A stretch of DNA of 64,000 bases, from positions 126,748 to 190,747 of the forward strand of contig DASUHM010000002.1 in the NCBI GenBank assembly GCA_036273515.1. Reading direction: 5' to 3'. Below are positions 1 to 10,923 of this stretch, in pieces (the first letter of the stretch is position 1; each line of letters opens with the position of its first letter). A program made the translations under genes and the position numbers. The notes under the pieces were generated by a model. It had not been told where the DNA came from and searched no databases. It was given only the letters and a program-made list of their open reading frames with translations. The DNA comes from Gaiellales bacterium (GTDB lineage: Bacteria > Actinomycetota > Thermoleophilia > Gaiellales > JAICJC01).

Positions 1-394
1 TGCCCAAGGCGTTGTCGAGCGAGTCCGTGCCCGGCCCGATCGCCGAGACGCCGGTGGCGATTGCGATGACCATGAGGTTGTACTCGTAGCCGCCGGCGGT
101 GACGAAGAAGCCCTTCGGCCAGTGGACGGTGATGATCGCGTTCAGCATCACGACGACGAGGGCGATCGCGGCGAACGGCGTCAGCAGGCCGAGCGCGAAA
201 AGCAGGCCGCCGAAGAACTCGGCCGCGCCGGCGAGCAGCGCCATCGTCGTGGGCCAGCGGAAGCCGAGCTTCGTGAACATGCCCGTGGTCCCGGCCCGGC
301 CCGGGCCCTCGAACCAGCCGAAGAGCTTCTGCGAGCCGTGCGCCGCCAGGGTCAGGCCCATGACGACCCTGAGAATGAGTAGTCCGAGAGTCAC
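1..394 (-). CDS. DoxX-family membrane protein (partial, C-terminus off the left edge)
   Basis: The reverse complement from the GTG at 394 reads a hydrophobic protein of about 131 residues that runs off the window edge without a stop. It begins VTLGLLILRVVMG and contains AAHGSQKLFGWF, the first-helix signature of DoxX-like membrane proteins, followed by hydrophobic helices around LAGAAEFFGGLLFALGL and AIALVVVMLNAI. A GGAGG ribosome-binding site lies 9 bases before the GTG, which fixes the start. DoxX proteins are small four-helix membrane proteins linked to thiol or oxidative-stress handling; the substrate of this one is unknown. It faces the same way as the RNase H-like gene but is separated from it by 37 bases. 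Confidence 0.8.
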   Translation of the reverse strand, partial: MTLGLLILRVVMGLTLAAHGSQKLFGWFEGPGRAGTTGMFTKLGFRWPTTMALLAGAAEFFGGLLFALGLLTPFAAIALVVVMLNAIITVHWPKGFFVTAGGYEYNLMVIAIATGVSAIGPGTDSLDNALG

Positions 395-431
395 GTTGCA
401 AATCCTCCAGACAATTTGCTTGCGCCCTCAT

Positions 432-959
432 CTATTCCCCGGAGGGAACGGGGCTAACCAGTAGCCCCGACACCAGCGCGTCGGCGCGGGCGTTCTCCGC
501 GGCGGGCACCCAGCGGTACGTGACGCCGCCGAGCTCGTCCGCCGCCGCCCGGGCGCGATCGCGCAGGGCGGCCAGGGCGGGGTTTCGCAGCGGCCGCTCG
601 GCGGCCAGGTGGCGGACGACGAGGCGCGAGTCGGTGCGCACCTCGACCCGCTCGAGACCGAGCCGGGACGCCGCGGCGAGGCCCTCGGCGACGGCCCGGT
701 ACTCGGCCGTCCCGACCGTTGCGACGCCGATCTCCGCCGCGAAGGCCGCGACCTCGCGCCCTTCAGGATCGTCGATCACGTAGGCATACGCGGCGGGACC
801 GGGGTTGCCGCGGGAGCCGCCGTCGCACCAGACCACCGCCCAGCCCGGCGGCGCCGCGCCGGAGCGCTCGGCCGCCTCGGCGCCGCGCGAGCGCCGTGCC
901 AGCCGGCGGCGCTCGGCATCCTTCATCGTCTTGCCGGCCTTGCGGACGCCCTTCGTCAC
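432..959 (-). CDS. Ribonuclease HI-family protein
   Basis: 175-residue protein with an RNase H fold after a basic, poorly conserved N-terminal extension of about 40 residues. The four acidic catalytic positions are all present: Asp46 in WCDGGSRGNPGP, Glu86 in GTAEYRAV, Asp110 in RTDSRLVV and Asp160 in NARADALV. RNases HI cleave RNA in RNA-DNA hybrids using two metal ions; this short bacterial type is often called RNase HI-like or RnhC-like. The GTG start overlaps the TGA of the upstream Nudix gene (GTGA at 959-956), so the two are probably translationally coupled. Longer in-frame starts exist upstream but would lie inside the Nudix gene. Confidence 0.85.
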   Translation of the reverse strand: MTKGVRKAGKTMKDAERRRLARRSRGAEAAERSGAAPPGWAVVWCDGGSRGNPGPAAYAYVIDDPEGREVAAFAAEIGVATVGTAEYRAVAEGLAAASRLGLERVEVRTDSRLVVRHLAAERPLRNPALAALRDRARAAADELGGVTYRWVPAAENARADALVSGLLVSPVPSGE

Positions 960-1408
960 GCCGGCGGCGACGGGCGCTCGTCGGTGACGAGGTGCTGCAC
1001 CGGCCGCGTGAACCCGTCGCGGAGGTCGGCGGCGACTGCCTGGGCAACGTCGGGCGGCAGGAACGGCCCCGGCGTGGCGTCCGGCGGGTGCCACTCGTGG
1101 TGTCGCAGGTCGACCGGCGCACCGGGGAGCGTCTCCCCCGCCTCGGCCAGGAAGTACAGGATCAGCTCGTGGCGGTAGTCGCCGGACTCGACGAACAGGT
1201 TCTCGCTGATGTAGAGGAGCCGCTGCACGCGGATGACGAGCGACGCCTCCTCGATCAGCTCCCGCCGCACCGCCTCCTCGGCCGTCTCGCCGGCCTCGAC
1301 GCCGCCGCCGGGAAGCCAGTAGAACGGCGCCCGGTCGAAGTGGTGGGTGCGGTCGAAGAGCACGCGGCCCTCGCCGTCGGGGATCACGGCCCGCGCCCGC
1401 ACCGACAT
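956..1408 (-). CDS. Nudix hydrolase
   Basis: About 150 residues. The Nudix box reads GGGVEAGETAEEAVRREL followed by IEEASL, so it keeps the RELxEE metal-binding helix, but Ser replaces the Gly that normally follows EEx. Nudix enzymes hydrolyse nucleoside diphosphates linked to another group; the substrate cannot be told from sequence. The gene lies directly downstream of uvrA and is coupled to the RNase H-like gene, suggesting a nucleic-acid or nucleotide housekeeping role. I chose the ATG at 1408; a TTG at 1444 would add 12 residues and overlap the end of uvrA by 11 bases. Confidence 0.82.
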   Translation of the reverse strand: MSVRARAVIPDGEGRVLFDRTHHFDRAPFYWLPGGGVEAGETAEEAVRRELIEEASLVIRVQRLLYISENLFVESGDYRHELILYFLAEAGETLPGAPVDLRHHEWHPPDATPGPFLPPDVAQAVAADLRDGFTRPVQHLVTDERPSPPA

Positions 1409-1433
1409 CACCGGGACGGCCGCGGGCCGCGGC

Positions 1434-4280
<2,847 letters not shown>

Positions 4281-4328
4281 CGAACTCCTTAATGCCTGGA
4301 AACCGCATGTTCAAGCGGAAAACAGGCA

Positions 4329-4365
4329 CATTCTAGCAACGCCTGGACTGCCGAACGTGTGTTCG
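4329..4365 (-). promoter_or_regulatory. uvrA promoter with LexA/SOS box
   Basis: A perfect palindrome CGAAC-GTGT-GTTCG lies at 4352-4365, matching the actinobacterial and Bacillus LexA consensus (CGAAC-N4-GTTCG). On the minus strand a TAGAAT -10-like hexamer sits about 16 bases further toward uvrA, so the box covers the -35 region, a usual position for LexA repression. No second copy was seen upstream of uvrB. Confidence 0.75.
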
Positions 4366-4408
4366 TCATCGTACCATGGCGGGCCGGACGGAGAGGCGGG
4401 CAGGCGGG

Positions 4409-4852
4409 TCAGCCGGTGGCGATCTCGCACCACACGCAGGTGCCCGAGCCGGTCTCGACGCCCCAGTCGGAGGCGAGCCGGTCGACCAGCTGGAGGCCCC
4501 ATCCCGAGGTGCTCGACTGGTCGACGCTGCGCAGCACCGGACGCCGCCCGGTCGAGGCCGGGTCGGCCACCTCGATCCGCAGGCACCGCGCCCGCCGCTC
4601 GATGAGGACGTCGATCCAGCCGTCGCCCTCGGCGATGCCGTGCAGGAGGCTGTTCGTGACGAGCTCGGTCACGAGCAGGCGGGCCGACTCGATCACGGGC
4701 GCGGGCACGCCGGCCTCGAACCGCGCGACGGCCCTGCGCGCCTCGGCGACGACCGACGGGTCGCACGCCAGCCGCAGCCGCGCGCAGGCGGAGCCCGCGT
4801 CTACCGATGCCTCGTGCTCGTTCGCCGCCGCCTCCCTCCCACGCCCGCTCAT
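4409..4852 (-). CDS. RsbW/SpoIIAB-like histidine-kinase-type ATP-binding protein
   Basis: 147 residues forming a single GHKL ATPase domain. The N-box is LVTELVTNSLLHG (about residues 60-72), a G1-like segment is DPASTGRRP, and the G2-like segment is GWGLQLVDRLASDWG. Proteins of this size with only this domain act as anti-sigma-factor serine kinases (RsbW, SpoIIAB) or as actinobacterial ATP-binding regulators. No sigma factor or anti-anti-sigma (STAS) partner lies beside it, so the target is unknown. It sits between uvrA and the PH-domain gene, all on the minus strand. Confidence 0.82.
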   Translation of the reverse strand: MSGRGREAAANEHEASVDAGSACARLRLACDPSVVAEARRAVARFEAGVPAPVIESARLLVTELVTNSLLHGIAEGDGWIDVLIERRARCLRIEVADPASTGRRPVLRSVDQSSTSGWGLQLVDRLASDWGVETGSGTCVWCEIATG

Positions 4853-5016
4853 GCGAACGCGCTCCGTGACCCTTCCGGTCGTGGTTCCCGGCCGACGGGC
4901 CCACCCCGTTCGGCCTGGTGGTCGTTTCCACTCTGGAGCGTAGCTCGCCCGGGGACCATCCGGTATGCCACCTTACCGATCGCGATCATGAGGGCCAGGG
5001 CGCGAGCATCCGCCAT

Positions 5017-5580
5017 CTAGCGAAGCGGCGCGGGCGTGAGCGTCGGCGGCGACCACCGCGGGCGTGCCTCGGCCCGCTCCTCGGCCAGGCCGAGCAGGAG
5101 CCCGAGCAGCAGATCGGGGTCGGGCAGCCGGCGCAGCCCGAACAGGAGGCTGCGGCGCCCGCCCGTGCCGACGACGACGCCGCCGTAGTGCAGCATGCGC
5201 CCGGCCGCGGGCGCGAACACCTCGACGTCGCCGATGGCCTGAAGCGGGACGATCGCCGCGCGCGAGCCCAGGCCGCCGGCGAGCAGGAGCGCCCGGCGGT
5301 CGGTCACCACCAGCACGCGCCGCTGCCAGCGCGCCACCACCCGCACCACGCGGAGCAGGGCGCCGAGGCCGATGGCGGCGGCCGCGAGCACGGGCACGAG
5401 CCGGATCGCGGCGGGCAGGTCGAGGCCGGCGGCGGCGATCGCGGCCGCGGACGCGAGGGCCAGGATCATCGCCGCGCGCAGGAACGGCCACACGAGCACG
5501 ATGCCGTGCTCGCGGCTCACGAGGTGGACGCGCTCGTCGGGATGCAGCAGACGGTCGATCTGGGCCATGCCGGGGAGCAT
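5017..5580 (-). CDS. Membrane-anchored bacterial PH-domain protein
   Basis: 187 residues. An N-terminal segment (LLHPDERVHLVSREHG) precedes two hydrophobic helices (about residues 30-52 and 60-76), then a beta-rich region with RRVLVVTDRRALLLAGG and IVPLQAIGDVEVF, the recognisable core of bacterial PH (bPH2/YdbS-like) domains. Such proteins are membrane-bound; their ligands are mostly unknown. The start could also be the second Met (5568). The gene lies downstream of uvrB, separated by a palindromic hairpin that probably ends the uvrB transcript. The C-terminal 20 residues are Pro- and Arg-rich with no clear structure. Confidence 0.72.
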   Translation of the reverse strand: MLPGMAQIDRLLHPDERVHLVSREHGIVLVWPFLRAAMILALASAAAIAAAGLDLPAAIRLVPVLAAAAIGLGALLRVVRVVARWQRRVLVVTDRRALLLAGGLGSRAAIVPLQAIGDVEVFAPAAGRMLHYGGVVVGTGGRRSLLFGLRRLPDPDLLLGLLLGLAEERAEARPRWSPPTLTPAPLR

Positions 5581-5609
5581 TCGCCGCCCGCCAGCCGGTT
5601 TCCTTCGCC

Positions 5610-5640
5610 CCGCCAGGAGGGGTCTGACCCCTTCTGGCGG
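5610..5640. repeat. REP-like palindrome, GGGGTCTGACCCC type
   Basis: The 13-base core GGGGTCTGACCCC is flanked by CCGCCAG and CTGGCGG, giving one long near-perfect hairpin right after the uvrB stop. It probably also acts as a transcription terminator. The same core recurs at 8789-8802, 41912-41925 and 63949-63961 with different flanking arms. Confidence 0.8.
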
Positions 5641-5646
5641 GTTCGG

Positions 5647-7647
5647 CTACGCGCTGGCGGTGGCCTCGAGGTCGCGGCGCAGCTCCTTGATCTCGTCGCG
5701 CAGCTTGGCCGCGTACTCGAAGCGCAGCTCCTCGGCCGCCGCGAACATCTCCTCCTCGAGCTCCACCACGAGCTTTTCGATCTCGTCGCGGCCCATGCCG
5801 TCCGTCTCGGCGCCGCGCCGGCGGCGGCCGGGAACGTGGGGCTGCGACTCGAGCGACAGGAACTCGGCGATGTCGGAGACGCCCTTGCGGATCGAGGCCG
5901 GCGTGATCCCGTGCTCCTCGTTGTAGGCCATCTGGATCGCCCGCCGGCGGGCGGTCTCGTCGATGGCGTACTGGATCGCCTCGGTGACCTTGTCCGCGTA
6001 CATGATCACGCGCCCGTTGACGTTTCGGGCGGCGCGGCCAATCGTCTGGATGAGCGCGGTCTGGCCGCGCAGGAAGCCCTCCTTGTCGGCGTCCAGGATC
6101 GCGACCAGCGACACCTCCGGCAGGTCGAGCCCCTCGCGCAGCAGGTTCACGCCGACGAGGACGTCGAAGTCGCCCAGGCGCAGCTCGCGGATGACCTTGA
6201 TGCGCTCGAGCGTGTCGATCTCGGAGTGCAGGTAGCGGGTGCGCACCCCCGACTCGAGCAGGTAGTCGGTCAGATCCTCGGACATCTTCTTCGTCAGCGT
6301 CGTCACCAGCACCCGCTCGCCGGCCTCGGCCCGGGCCCGGATCTCGCCCAGCAGGTCGTCGATCTGACGCCGCGTCGGCCGCACCTCGACCTCGGGGTCG
6401 ATCAGCCCGGTCGGGCGGATGATCTGCTCGGCGACGTGCGTCGAGTGGCGCAGCTCGAACGGGCCCGGCGTGGCGGAGACGAACAGCACCTGGTGGGCCC
6501 GCTCCACGAACTCGTCGAAGCGCAGCGGCCGGTTGTCGAGCGCCGACGGCAGCCGGAACCCGAACTCGACGAGCGTCTGCTTGCGCGAGCGGTCGCCCTC
6601 GTACATGCCGCCGATCTGGGGCACTGTCTGGTGCGACTCGTCGATGATGATCAGGTAGTCGTCGGGGAAGTAGTCGAGCAGCGTGTGCGGCGGCGTGCCG
6701 GGCGCGCGGCCGTCCAGGTGCCGCGAGTAGTTCTCGATCCCGTTGCAGAAGCCGACCTCGCGCAGCATCTCCATGTCGTACTCCGTGCGCGACCGCAGCC
6801 GATGGGCCTCGAGCATCTTGTTCTCGCCCTCGAGCTGGGCCAGCCGCTCGCGCAGCTCCTCCTGCACCGAGCGGATCGCCGGCTCGAGCTTCTCCCGCTC
6901 CATCGCATAGTGGGTCGCGGGGTAGATGCCGAGGTGGTCGAGCCGCGCGAACACCTCGCCGGAGAGCGGGTCGAAGTGGGTGATCGCCTCGACCTCGTCG
7001 CCGAACAGGCTGATCCGGTAGGCCGTCTCCATGTTCGCCGGCTGCACCTCGATCACGTCGCCGCGCACGCGGAAGCGGCCGCGGCCCATGACGACGTCGT
7101 TGCGCTGGTAGTGGATGTCGACCAGCTTGCGCAGGATGTCGTCGCGCGACTTCTCCTCGCCGACGGAGAGGAACAGGACGAGCTCGGAGTAGCTCTCCGG
7201 CGAGCCGATGCCGTAGATGCACGAGACCGAGGCGACGATGACCACGTCGCGGCGGGCGAAGAGCGCGGCGGTCGCGGCGTGGCGGAGGCGGTCGATGTCG
7301 TCGTTGATCGAGGAGTCCTTCTCGATGTAGGTGTCCGACGACGGCAGGTAGGCCTCGGGCTGGTAGTAGTCGTAGTAGCTCACGAAGTACTCGACCGCGT
7401 TCCGGGGGAAGTACTCGCGGAACTCGTTGCAGAGCTGGGCGGCCAGCGTCTTGTTGTGGGCGATCACGAGCGCCGGCCGGTTCAGGCGCTCGATCACCCG
7501 CGCCATCGCGTGCGTCTTGCCCGTGCCGGTGGCACCGAGCAGCGTCTGGTACTGGTCGCCGCGGCTGATGCTCTGCGCCAGCTCGGCGATCGCCCGAGGC
7601 TGGTCGCCGGTGGGCTCGTAGGAGGCGGAGACGGCGAGATCGGGCAT
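5647..7647 (-). CDS. uvrB: UvrABC excision repair system protein B
   Basis: 666 residues, normal for UvrB, the helicase-like damage verifier that recruits UvrC. Visible are Walker A GATGTGKT (about residues 40-47), the beta-hairpin region [12 protein letters not shown], the DEAD-like box IIDESH, helicase motifs ending in QTIGRAARN, and the C-terminal UVR motif (about residues 620-655, [15 protein letters not shown]) that contacts UvrC. The ATG at 7647 follows GAAAGG, and a TACACT hexamer stands 9 bases before it. No SOS palindrome is seen in the 40-base gap to the divergent acetyltransferase gene. Confidence 0.98.
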   Translation of the reverse strand: MPDLAVSASYEPTGDQPRAIAELAQSISRGDQYQTLLGATGTGKTHAMARVIERLNRPALVIAHNKTLAAQLCNEFREYFPRNAVEYFVSYYDYYQPEAYLPSSDTYIEKDSSINDDIDRLRHAATAALFARRDVVIVASVSCIYGIGSPESYSELVLFLSVGEEKSRDDILRKLVDIHYQRNDVVMGRGRFRVRGDVIEVQPANMETAYRISLFGDEVEAITHFDPLSGEVFARLDHLGIYPATHYAMEREKLEPAIRSVQEELRERLAQLEGENKMLEAHRLRSRTEYDMEMLREVGFCNGIENYSRHLDGRAPGTPPHTLLDYFPDDYLIIIDESHQTVPQIGGMYEGDRSRKQTLVEFGFRLPSALDNRPLRFDEFVERAHQVLFVSATPGPFELRHSTHVAEQIIRPTGLIDPEVEVRPTRRQIDDLLGEIRARAEAGERVLVTTLTKKMSEDLTDYLLESGVRTRYLHSEIDTLERIKVIRELRLGDFDVLVGVNLLREGLDLPEVSLVAILDADKEGFLRGQTALIQTIGRAARNVNGRVIMYADKVTEAIQYAIDETARRRAIQMAYNEEHGITPASIRKGVSDIAEFLSLESQPHVPGRRRRGAETDGMGRDEIEKLVVELEEEMFAAAEELRFEYAAKLRDEIKELRRDLEATASA

Positions 7648-7687
7648 ACGCCTTTCAGTGTATCGGCGCCCCTGTACGATCGCGGCC

Positions 7688-8245
7688 GTGGCCGCGCCGG
7701 TCCCGCTCCGCTACCCGGACCCGCCCCTGGCAGAGGGCGAGATCGGCCTGCGGTCGTGGCGGGAAGAGGATCTCGGCGTGATCGCGGCGCTCTGCCGCGA
7801 CCCCGACGTGGCCCGCTTCACCCGCGTGCCCGACCCCTACTCCGACGCCGACGCGCGGGCCTGGATCGACGGGCTGGCGGACAGGCTCGCGGAGGGCGAG
7901 GCGGTGCGGCTTGCGATCGTCGCGGGTGGAGGTGAGCCGGTCGGGAGCATCGGCCTTCGCATCGACCCGCTCGACCGCGACATCGCCGAGGCCGGCTACA
8001 TGGTCGCGCCGGGGGCGCGCGGCCGCGGCGTGGCCACGACGGCGCTTCGGCTGGCATCGCGCTGGGGGCTGCGCGACCTGGGGGTGGCCCGCGTCCAGCT
8101 CTCGACCCATGTCGACAACCCCGCCTCCCAGCGGGTCGCCGAGCGGGCGGGGTTCCGGCGCGAGGGCGTGCTGCGCTCGTGGGAGGAGCTGCGCGGGAGC
8201 CGTGTCGACCTGGTGATGTTCTCGCGCGTCGCCGCCGACCTGTGA
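7688..8245 (+). CDS. GNAT-family N-acetyltransferase (RimJ/RimL-like), first of a tandem pair
   Basis: 185 residues. The acetyl-CoA-binding motif A is [14 protein letters not shown] (R-G-R-G-V-A), preceded by IAEAGYMV and followed by [18 protein letters not shown], the pattern of ribosomal-protein-alanine/small-molecule GNAT enzymes. The GTG at 7688 is preceded by TACGAT and exactly 7 bases, fitting a leaderless transcript divergent from uvrB; an upstream GTG at 7658 would place the promoter inside the gene. It overlaps the next GNAT gene by four bases (GTGA). The substrate is unknown. Confidence 0.85.
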   Translation: MAAPVPLRYPDPPLAEGEIGLRSWREEDLGVIAALCRDPDVARFTRVPDPYSDADARAWIDGLADRLAEGEAVRLAIVAGGGEPVGSIGLRIDPLDRDIAEAGYMVAPGARGRGVATTALRLASRWGLRDLGVARVQLSTHVDNPASQRVAERAGFRREGVLRSWEELRGSRVDLVMFSRVAADL

Positions 8246-8787
8246 CCGGGCCGATCCCGCTCCCGCGGCTGCTGCACGACGGCCGCGCCGGGCTGCGGCC
8301 GTGGCGGGAGGGCGACGTGGCGGCGATCCTGGCCATGTCGCGCGATCCGGAGACGATCCGCTTCACGAGCGTGCCCGATCCATACGACGAGGACTCCGTG
8401 CGGATCTGGCTGGCGCTCCAACCGGCGCGGCTGCGGGCGGGCGACGGGGCGGCGTTCGCGGTGGTCGAGCCACCGGGCGAGGAGGCGCTCGGGGCGATCG
8501 GGGTGCGGGTGCTGCACGGGCGCGGGATCGCCGAGATCGGCTACCACATGGCGCCGCAGGCCCGCGGCCGCGGCCTGGCGACGGCGGCGCTTCGCCTGCT
8601 CTCGGACTGGTCGTTCCGCAAGCTCCCGGTCGCGCGCCTGCAGCTGACGACGCACCTCGACAATCCGGCCTCGCAGCGCGTGGCGGAGAAGGCGGGATAC
8701 ACCCGCGAGGCGGTGCTGCGCTCGTGGGCCGACCAGCGCGGGGAGCGGGTCGACCTGATCATGTACTCGCTGCTCCCCGGTGAATAA
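8242..8787 (+). CDS. GNAT-family N-acetyltransferase, second of a tandem pair
   Basis: 181 residues, clearly a paralogue of the preceding gene. Shared segments include LRPWREGD (versus LRSWREED), SVPDPY/RVPDPY, the motif-A loop APQARGRGLATAAL and [14 protein letters not shown]. The GTG start overlaps the upstream TGA, implying translational coupling and coordinated or heteromeric use. The TAA stop lies at the edge of the first of two REP-like palindromes that separate this gene from the convergent flavoprotein gene. Confidence 0.85.
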   Translation: MTGPIPLPRLLHDGRAGLRPWREGDVAAILAMSRDPETIRFTSVPDPYDEDSVRIWLALQPARLRAGDGAAFAVVEPPGEEALGAIGVRVLHGRGIAEIGYHMAPQARGRGLATAALRLLSDWSFRKLPVARLQLTTHLDNPASQRVAEKAGYTREAVLRSWADQRGERVDLIMYSLLPGE

Positions 8788-8810
8788 CGGGGGTCTGACC
8801 CCGTTCATTC
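8782..8810. repeat. REP-like palindrome, GGGGTCTGACCCC type
   Basis: The core is flanked by GAATAACG and CGTTCATTC, forming a hairpin that begins inside the stop region of the second GNAT gene. It is the left half of a tandem pair in a convergent gap, well placed for bidirectional termination. Confidence 0.8.
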
Positions 8811-8815
8811 AGGGG

Positions 8816-8848
8816 GTGAATAGCCGGTGCCTGGCACCGGTTATTCAC
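8816..8848. repeat. REP-like palindrome, GGTGCCTGGCACC type
   Basis: A second hairpin immediately follows the first: core GGTGCCTGGCACC flanked by GTGAATAGCC and GGTTATTCAC. It reaches into the stop codon of the convergent flavoprotein gene. Two different members of the same 13-base family stand side by side here. Confidence 0.8.
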
Positions 8849-10923
8849 ACGAGCGGGCGCTCGCGCATGTAGGGCAGCGGGCGGGACGGGTCGGGCGAAT
8901 CGATCTCGCGCGCGAGGCGGTGGCCGTCGAAGATCGCGTCGGCGATCAGCCGCGGCGCGACGCAGTCGCCGATCGCGTGCACCTGCTCGACGCCCGCGGC
9001 GGCGAGCGCGTCGGGGTCGTCCGCGAGCGCGCGGTGAAGGGCGTCGTCCGAACCCCGCTGCGTGACCATCACCACGCCGTCGCAGGCGATGCGGAACGGG
9101 TGGCCGAACTCGTCGGCGGCGTCGACGCCCTGCGGGTCGACCGCCGTCGCCGTCGCGGCGCGGTGCGCGCCGATGCCGAGGTCGTGCAGGCGCCGGCGCA
9201 GGCGCACGCCCTCGAGCGTTTGGTCGCAGTAGTGGGCGACGAGGTCGAAGCAGGTGAGCAGCTCCACCGCCCGGCCCTCGGCCCGCAGCACCTCCGCGAT
9301 CCCGGCGCCGGTGAAGTAGCCCTCGTAGTCGATCACGCAGACGCGTGAGCCCGGCGGCCGCAGCCCCTCCACCATGACCTGCTCCGGCGTCAGCACGTGG
9401 GCCAGCCCCTCCCCCGCGCCCGCGATCGACGCGCGGGTGATGCCGTTCATGCCGTCGGCGTTCCAGCGCGCGCCGGTGGCAACGATGGCGATGTCGGCGC
9501 CGTACTCGCACACGCCGGCGGCGTCGAGCCGCATGCCGGGCACGAACTGGAGGTTCGCAAGGCGCTCCATCTGCACGCGGCGGTAGTCGATCAGGCGCCC
9601 CCACTCCCCCAGGCCCGGCAGCCGCGTGACCCACTGCAGGCAGCCGCCGATGTCGTCGTCCGCGTCGACCAGGTGGACGAGCTCCATGCCGCGCTTCGCG
9701 AGCACGATCGCGCACTCCATCCCGGCCGGACCCGCTCCCACCACGAGTGCCGACTTCTCCGCATTCTTCGCCCGGTCGAACCGCTCCGGGTGCCAGCCGC
9801 GGCGGTGCTCCTCGCCGGCCGTCGCGTTCTGGGTGCAGCCGAGGTGGCGGCCCCAGATCGAGCGCGAGTAGCACGCGTTGCAGCCGATGCACTCGCGCAC
9901 CTCGTCGTAGCGGCCCTCCTCGATCTTGCGGGGCAGGAACGGGTCGGAGATCGACGGCCGCGCGGCCCCGATCAGGTCGACCGTGCCGCCGCGGACGATC
10001 TCCGCCATCCGGTCGGGGTCGGTGAACCGCCCAACCACCACGATCGGCTTGTCCGTCGCCTGGCGGGCCTGGCCCGACCACTCCAGCTGGTAGCCCTGCT
10101 CGAAGAAGCGCGACGGTCCGCTGTCGACCCGCTGCCATCCCGACAGCGCGCCGATTGTCACATCCCACAGGTCGACCATCGGGTCGGCCCGGCGGATGAA
10201 CTCGAGCCCCTCGGCCAGCTCGACACCCGATCCCTCCAGCGTGTCGGCCGCAATCCGAACGGCGATCGCGCAGTCGCCGCCGACGGCGTCGCGGACGAGC
10301 TCGATCGCCTCCAGCCAGAACCGCGACCGGTTCTCGAACGAGCCGCCGTAGCGGTCGGTGCGGCGGTTGTAGACGGGCGAGAGAAACTGCGTCGGCAGGT
10401 AGGTATGCGAGCCGTACACGTAGACGATGTCGAAGCCGGAGTCGCGCGCCCGCAGGGCGGCGGCCACCCACTCCTCCTGCACGCGGCGGATGTCGGCCGC
10501 CGTCATCACCCGCGGGACCGTGATCCCGTCGAAGTCGCTCGAGAGCTGCGACGGGGCGATCGGCGGCAGCCGCGACTCGCGCGTCTCGGCGTACAGGCCG
10601 CCGTGCCAAAGCTCGACGCCGGCGAGCGCCCCGTGGCGGTGTGCCTCCTCGGTCATGAGCCGCAGCGCCCGCGCGTCCTCGTCGTCCCACAGCCGCGCCG
10701 ACACGTAGGGCGACTCGTCGGTCTCGGCGCTGATCGAGCAGTACTCGGTGCACACCGCCGCCCAGCCGCCCTCGGCCTTCATCCCCCGGAAGGCGGCCTG
10801 CGTCCACGGCTTCTCGACCCCGAACCCGGTGCAGTGCGGCACCTGGTAGAAGCGGTTTCGGAGCGTCTTCGGCCCGATCTGCACGGGCTCGAAGAGGATG
10901 TCGTGGCGGGGCAGCCGGGCCAT
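8845..10923 (-). CDS. Trimethylamine-dehydrogenase-family flavoprotein (amine dehydrogenase)
   Basis: 692 residues, matching trimethylamine/dimethylamine/histamine dehydrogenases along the whole length. An old-yellow-enzyme barrel carries Cys31 in VPHCTGFG, the equivalent of the Cys that binds FMN covalently in trimethylamine dehydrogenase, and Tyr61 in TEYCSI. The 4Fe-4S cluster ligands are CIGCNAC followed by CTQNATAGEE. A nucleotide-binding domain starts at VVGAGPAGMECA. A Trp matches the second aromatic-bowl residue (GWQRVDSGPSRF), but the third bowl Trp after the cluster is Ser here (CYSRS), so the substrate may not be trimethylamine. The ATG directly abuts the TAG of the MttB-family gene, so they form an operon. 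Electrons would pass to an electron-transfer flavoprotein not encoded here. Confidence 0.88.
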   Translation of the reverse strand: MARLPRHDILFEPVQIGPKTLRNRFYQVPHCTGFGVEKPWTQAAFRGMKAEGGWAAVCTEYCSISAETDESPYVSARLWDDEDARALRLMTEEAHRHGALAGVELWHGGLYAETRESRLPPIAPSQLSSDFDGITVPRVMTAADIRRVQEEWVAAALRARDSGFDIVYVYGSHTYLPTQFLSPVYNRRTDRYGGSFENRSRFWLEAIELVRDAVGGDCAIAVRIAADTLEGSGVELAEGLEFIRRADPMVDLWDVTIGALSGWQRVDSGPSRFFEQGYQLEWSGQARQATDKPIVVVGRFTDPDRMAEIVRGGTVDLIGAARPSISDPFLPRKIEEGRYDEVRECIGCNACYSRSIWGRHLGCTQNATAGEEHRRGWHPERFDRAKNAEKSALVVGAGPAGMECAIVLAKRGMELVHLVDADDDIGGCLQWVTRLPGLGEWGRLIDYRRVQMERLANLQFVPGMRLDAAGVCEYGADIAIVATGARWNADGMNGITRASIAGAGEGLAHVLTPEQVMVEGLRPPGSRVCVIDYEGYFTGAGIAEVLRAEGRAVELLTCFDLVAHYCDQTLEGVRLRRRLHDLGIGAHRAATATAVDPQGVDAADEFGHPFRIACDGVVMVTQRGSDDALHRALADDPDALAAAGVEQVHAIGDCVAPRLIADAIFDGHRLAREIDSPDPSRPLPYMRERPLV

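Noticed and set aside
4886-4931. TACGCT followed by GTG, like a leaderless gene start
   Set aside because: The GTG is in a different frame from the RsbW-like gene and only 5 bases from the hexamer; the frame it opens shows no family.
4918-7935. A 3-kb open frame on the plus strand
   Set aside because: It lies antisense to uvrB and the PH-domain gene, reads a Arg/Gly/Asp-rich string without any domain, and results from high-GC codon structure.
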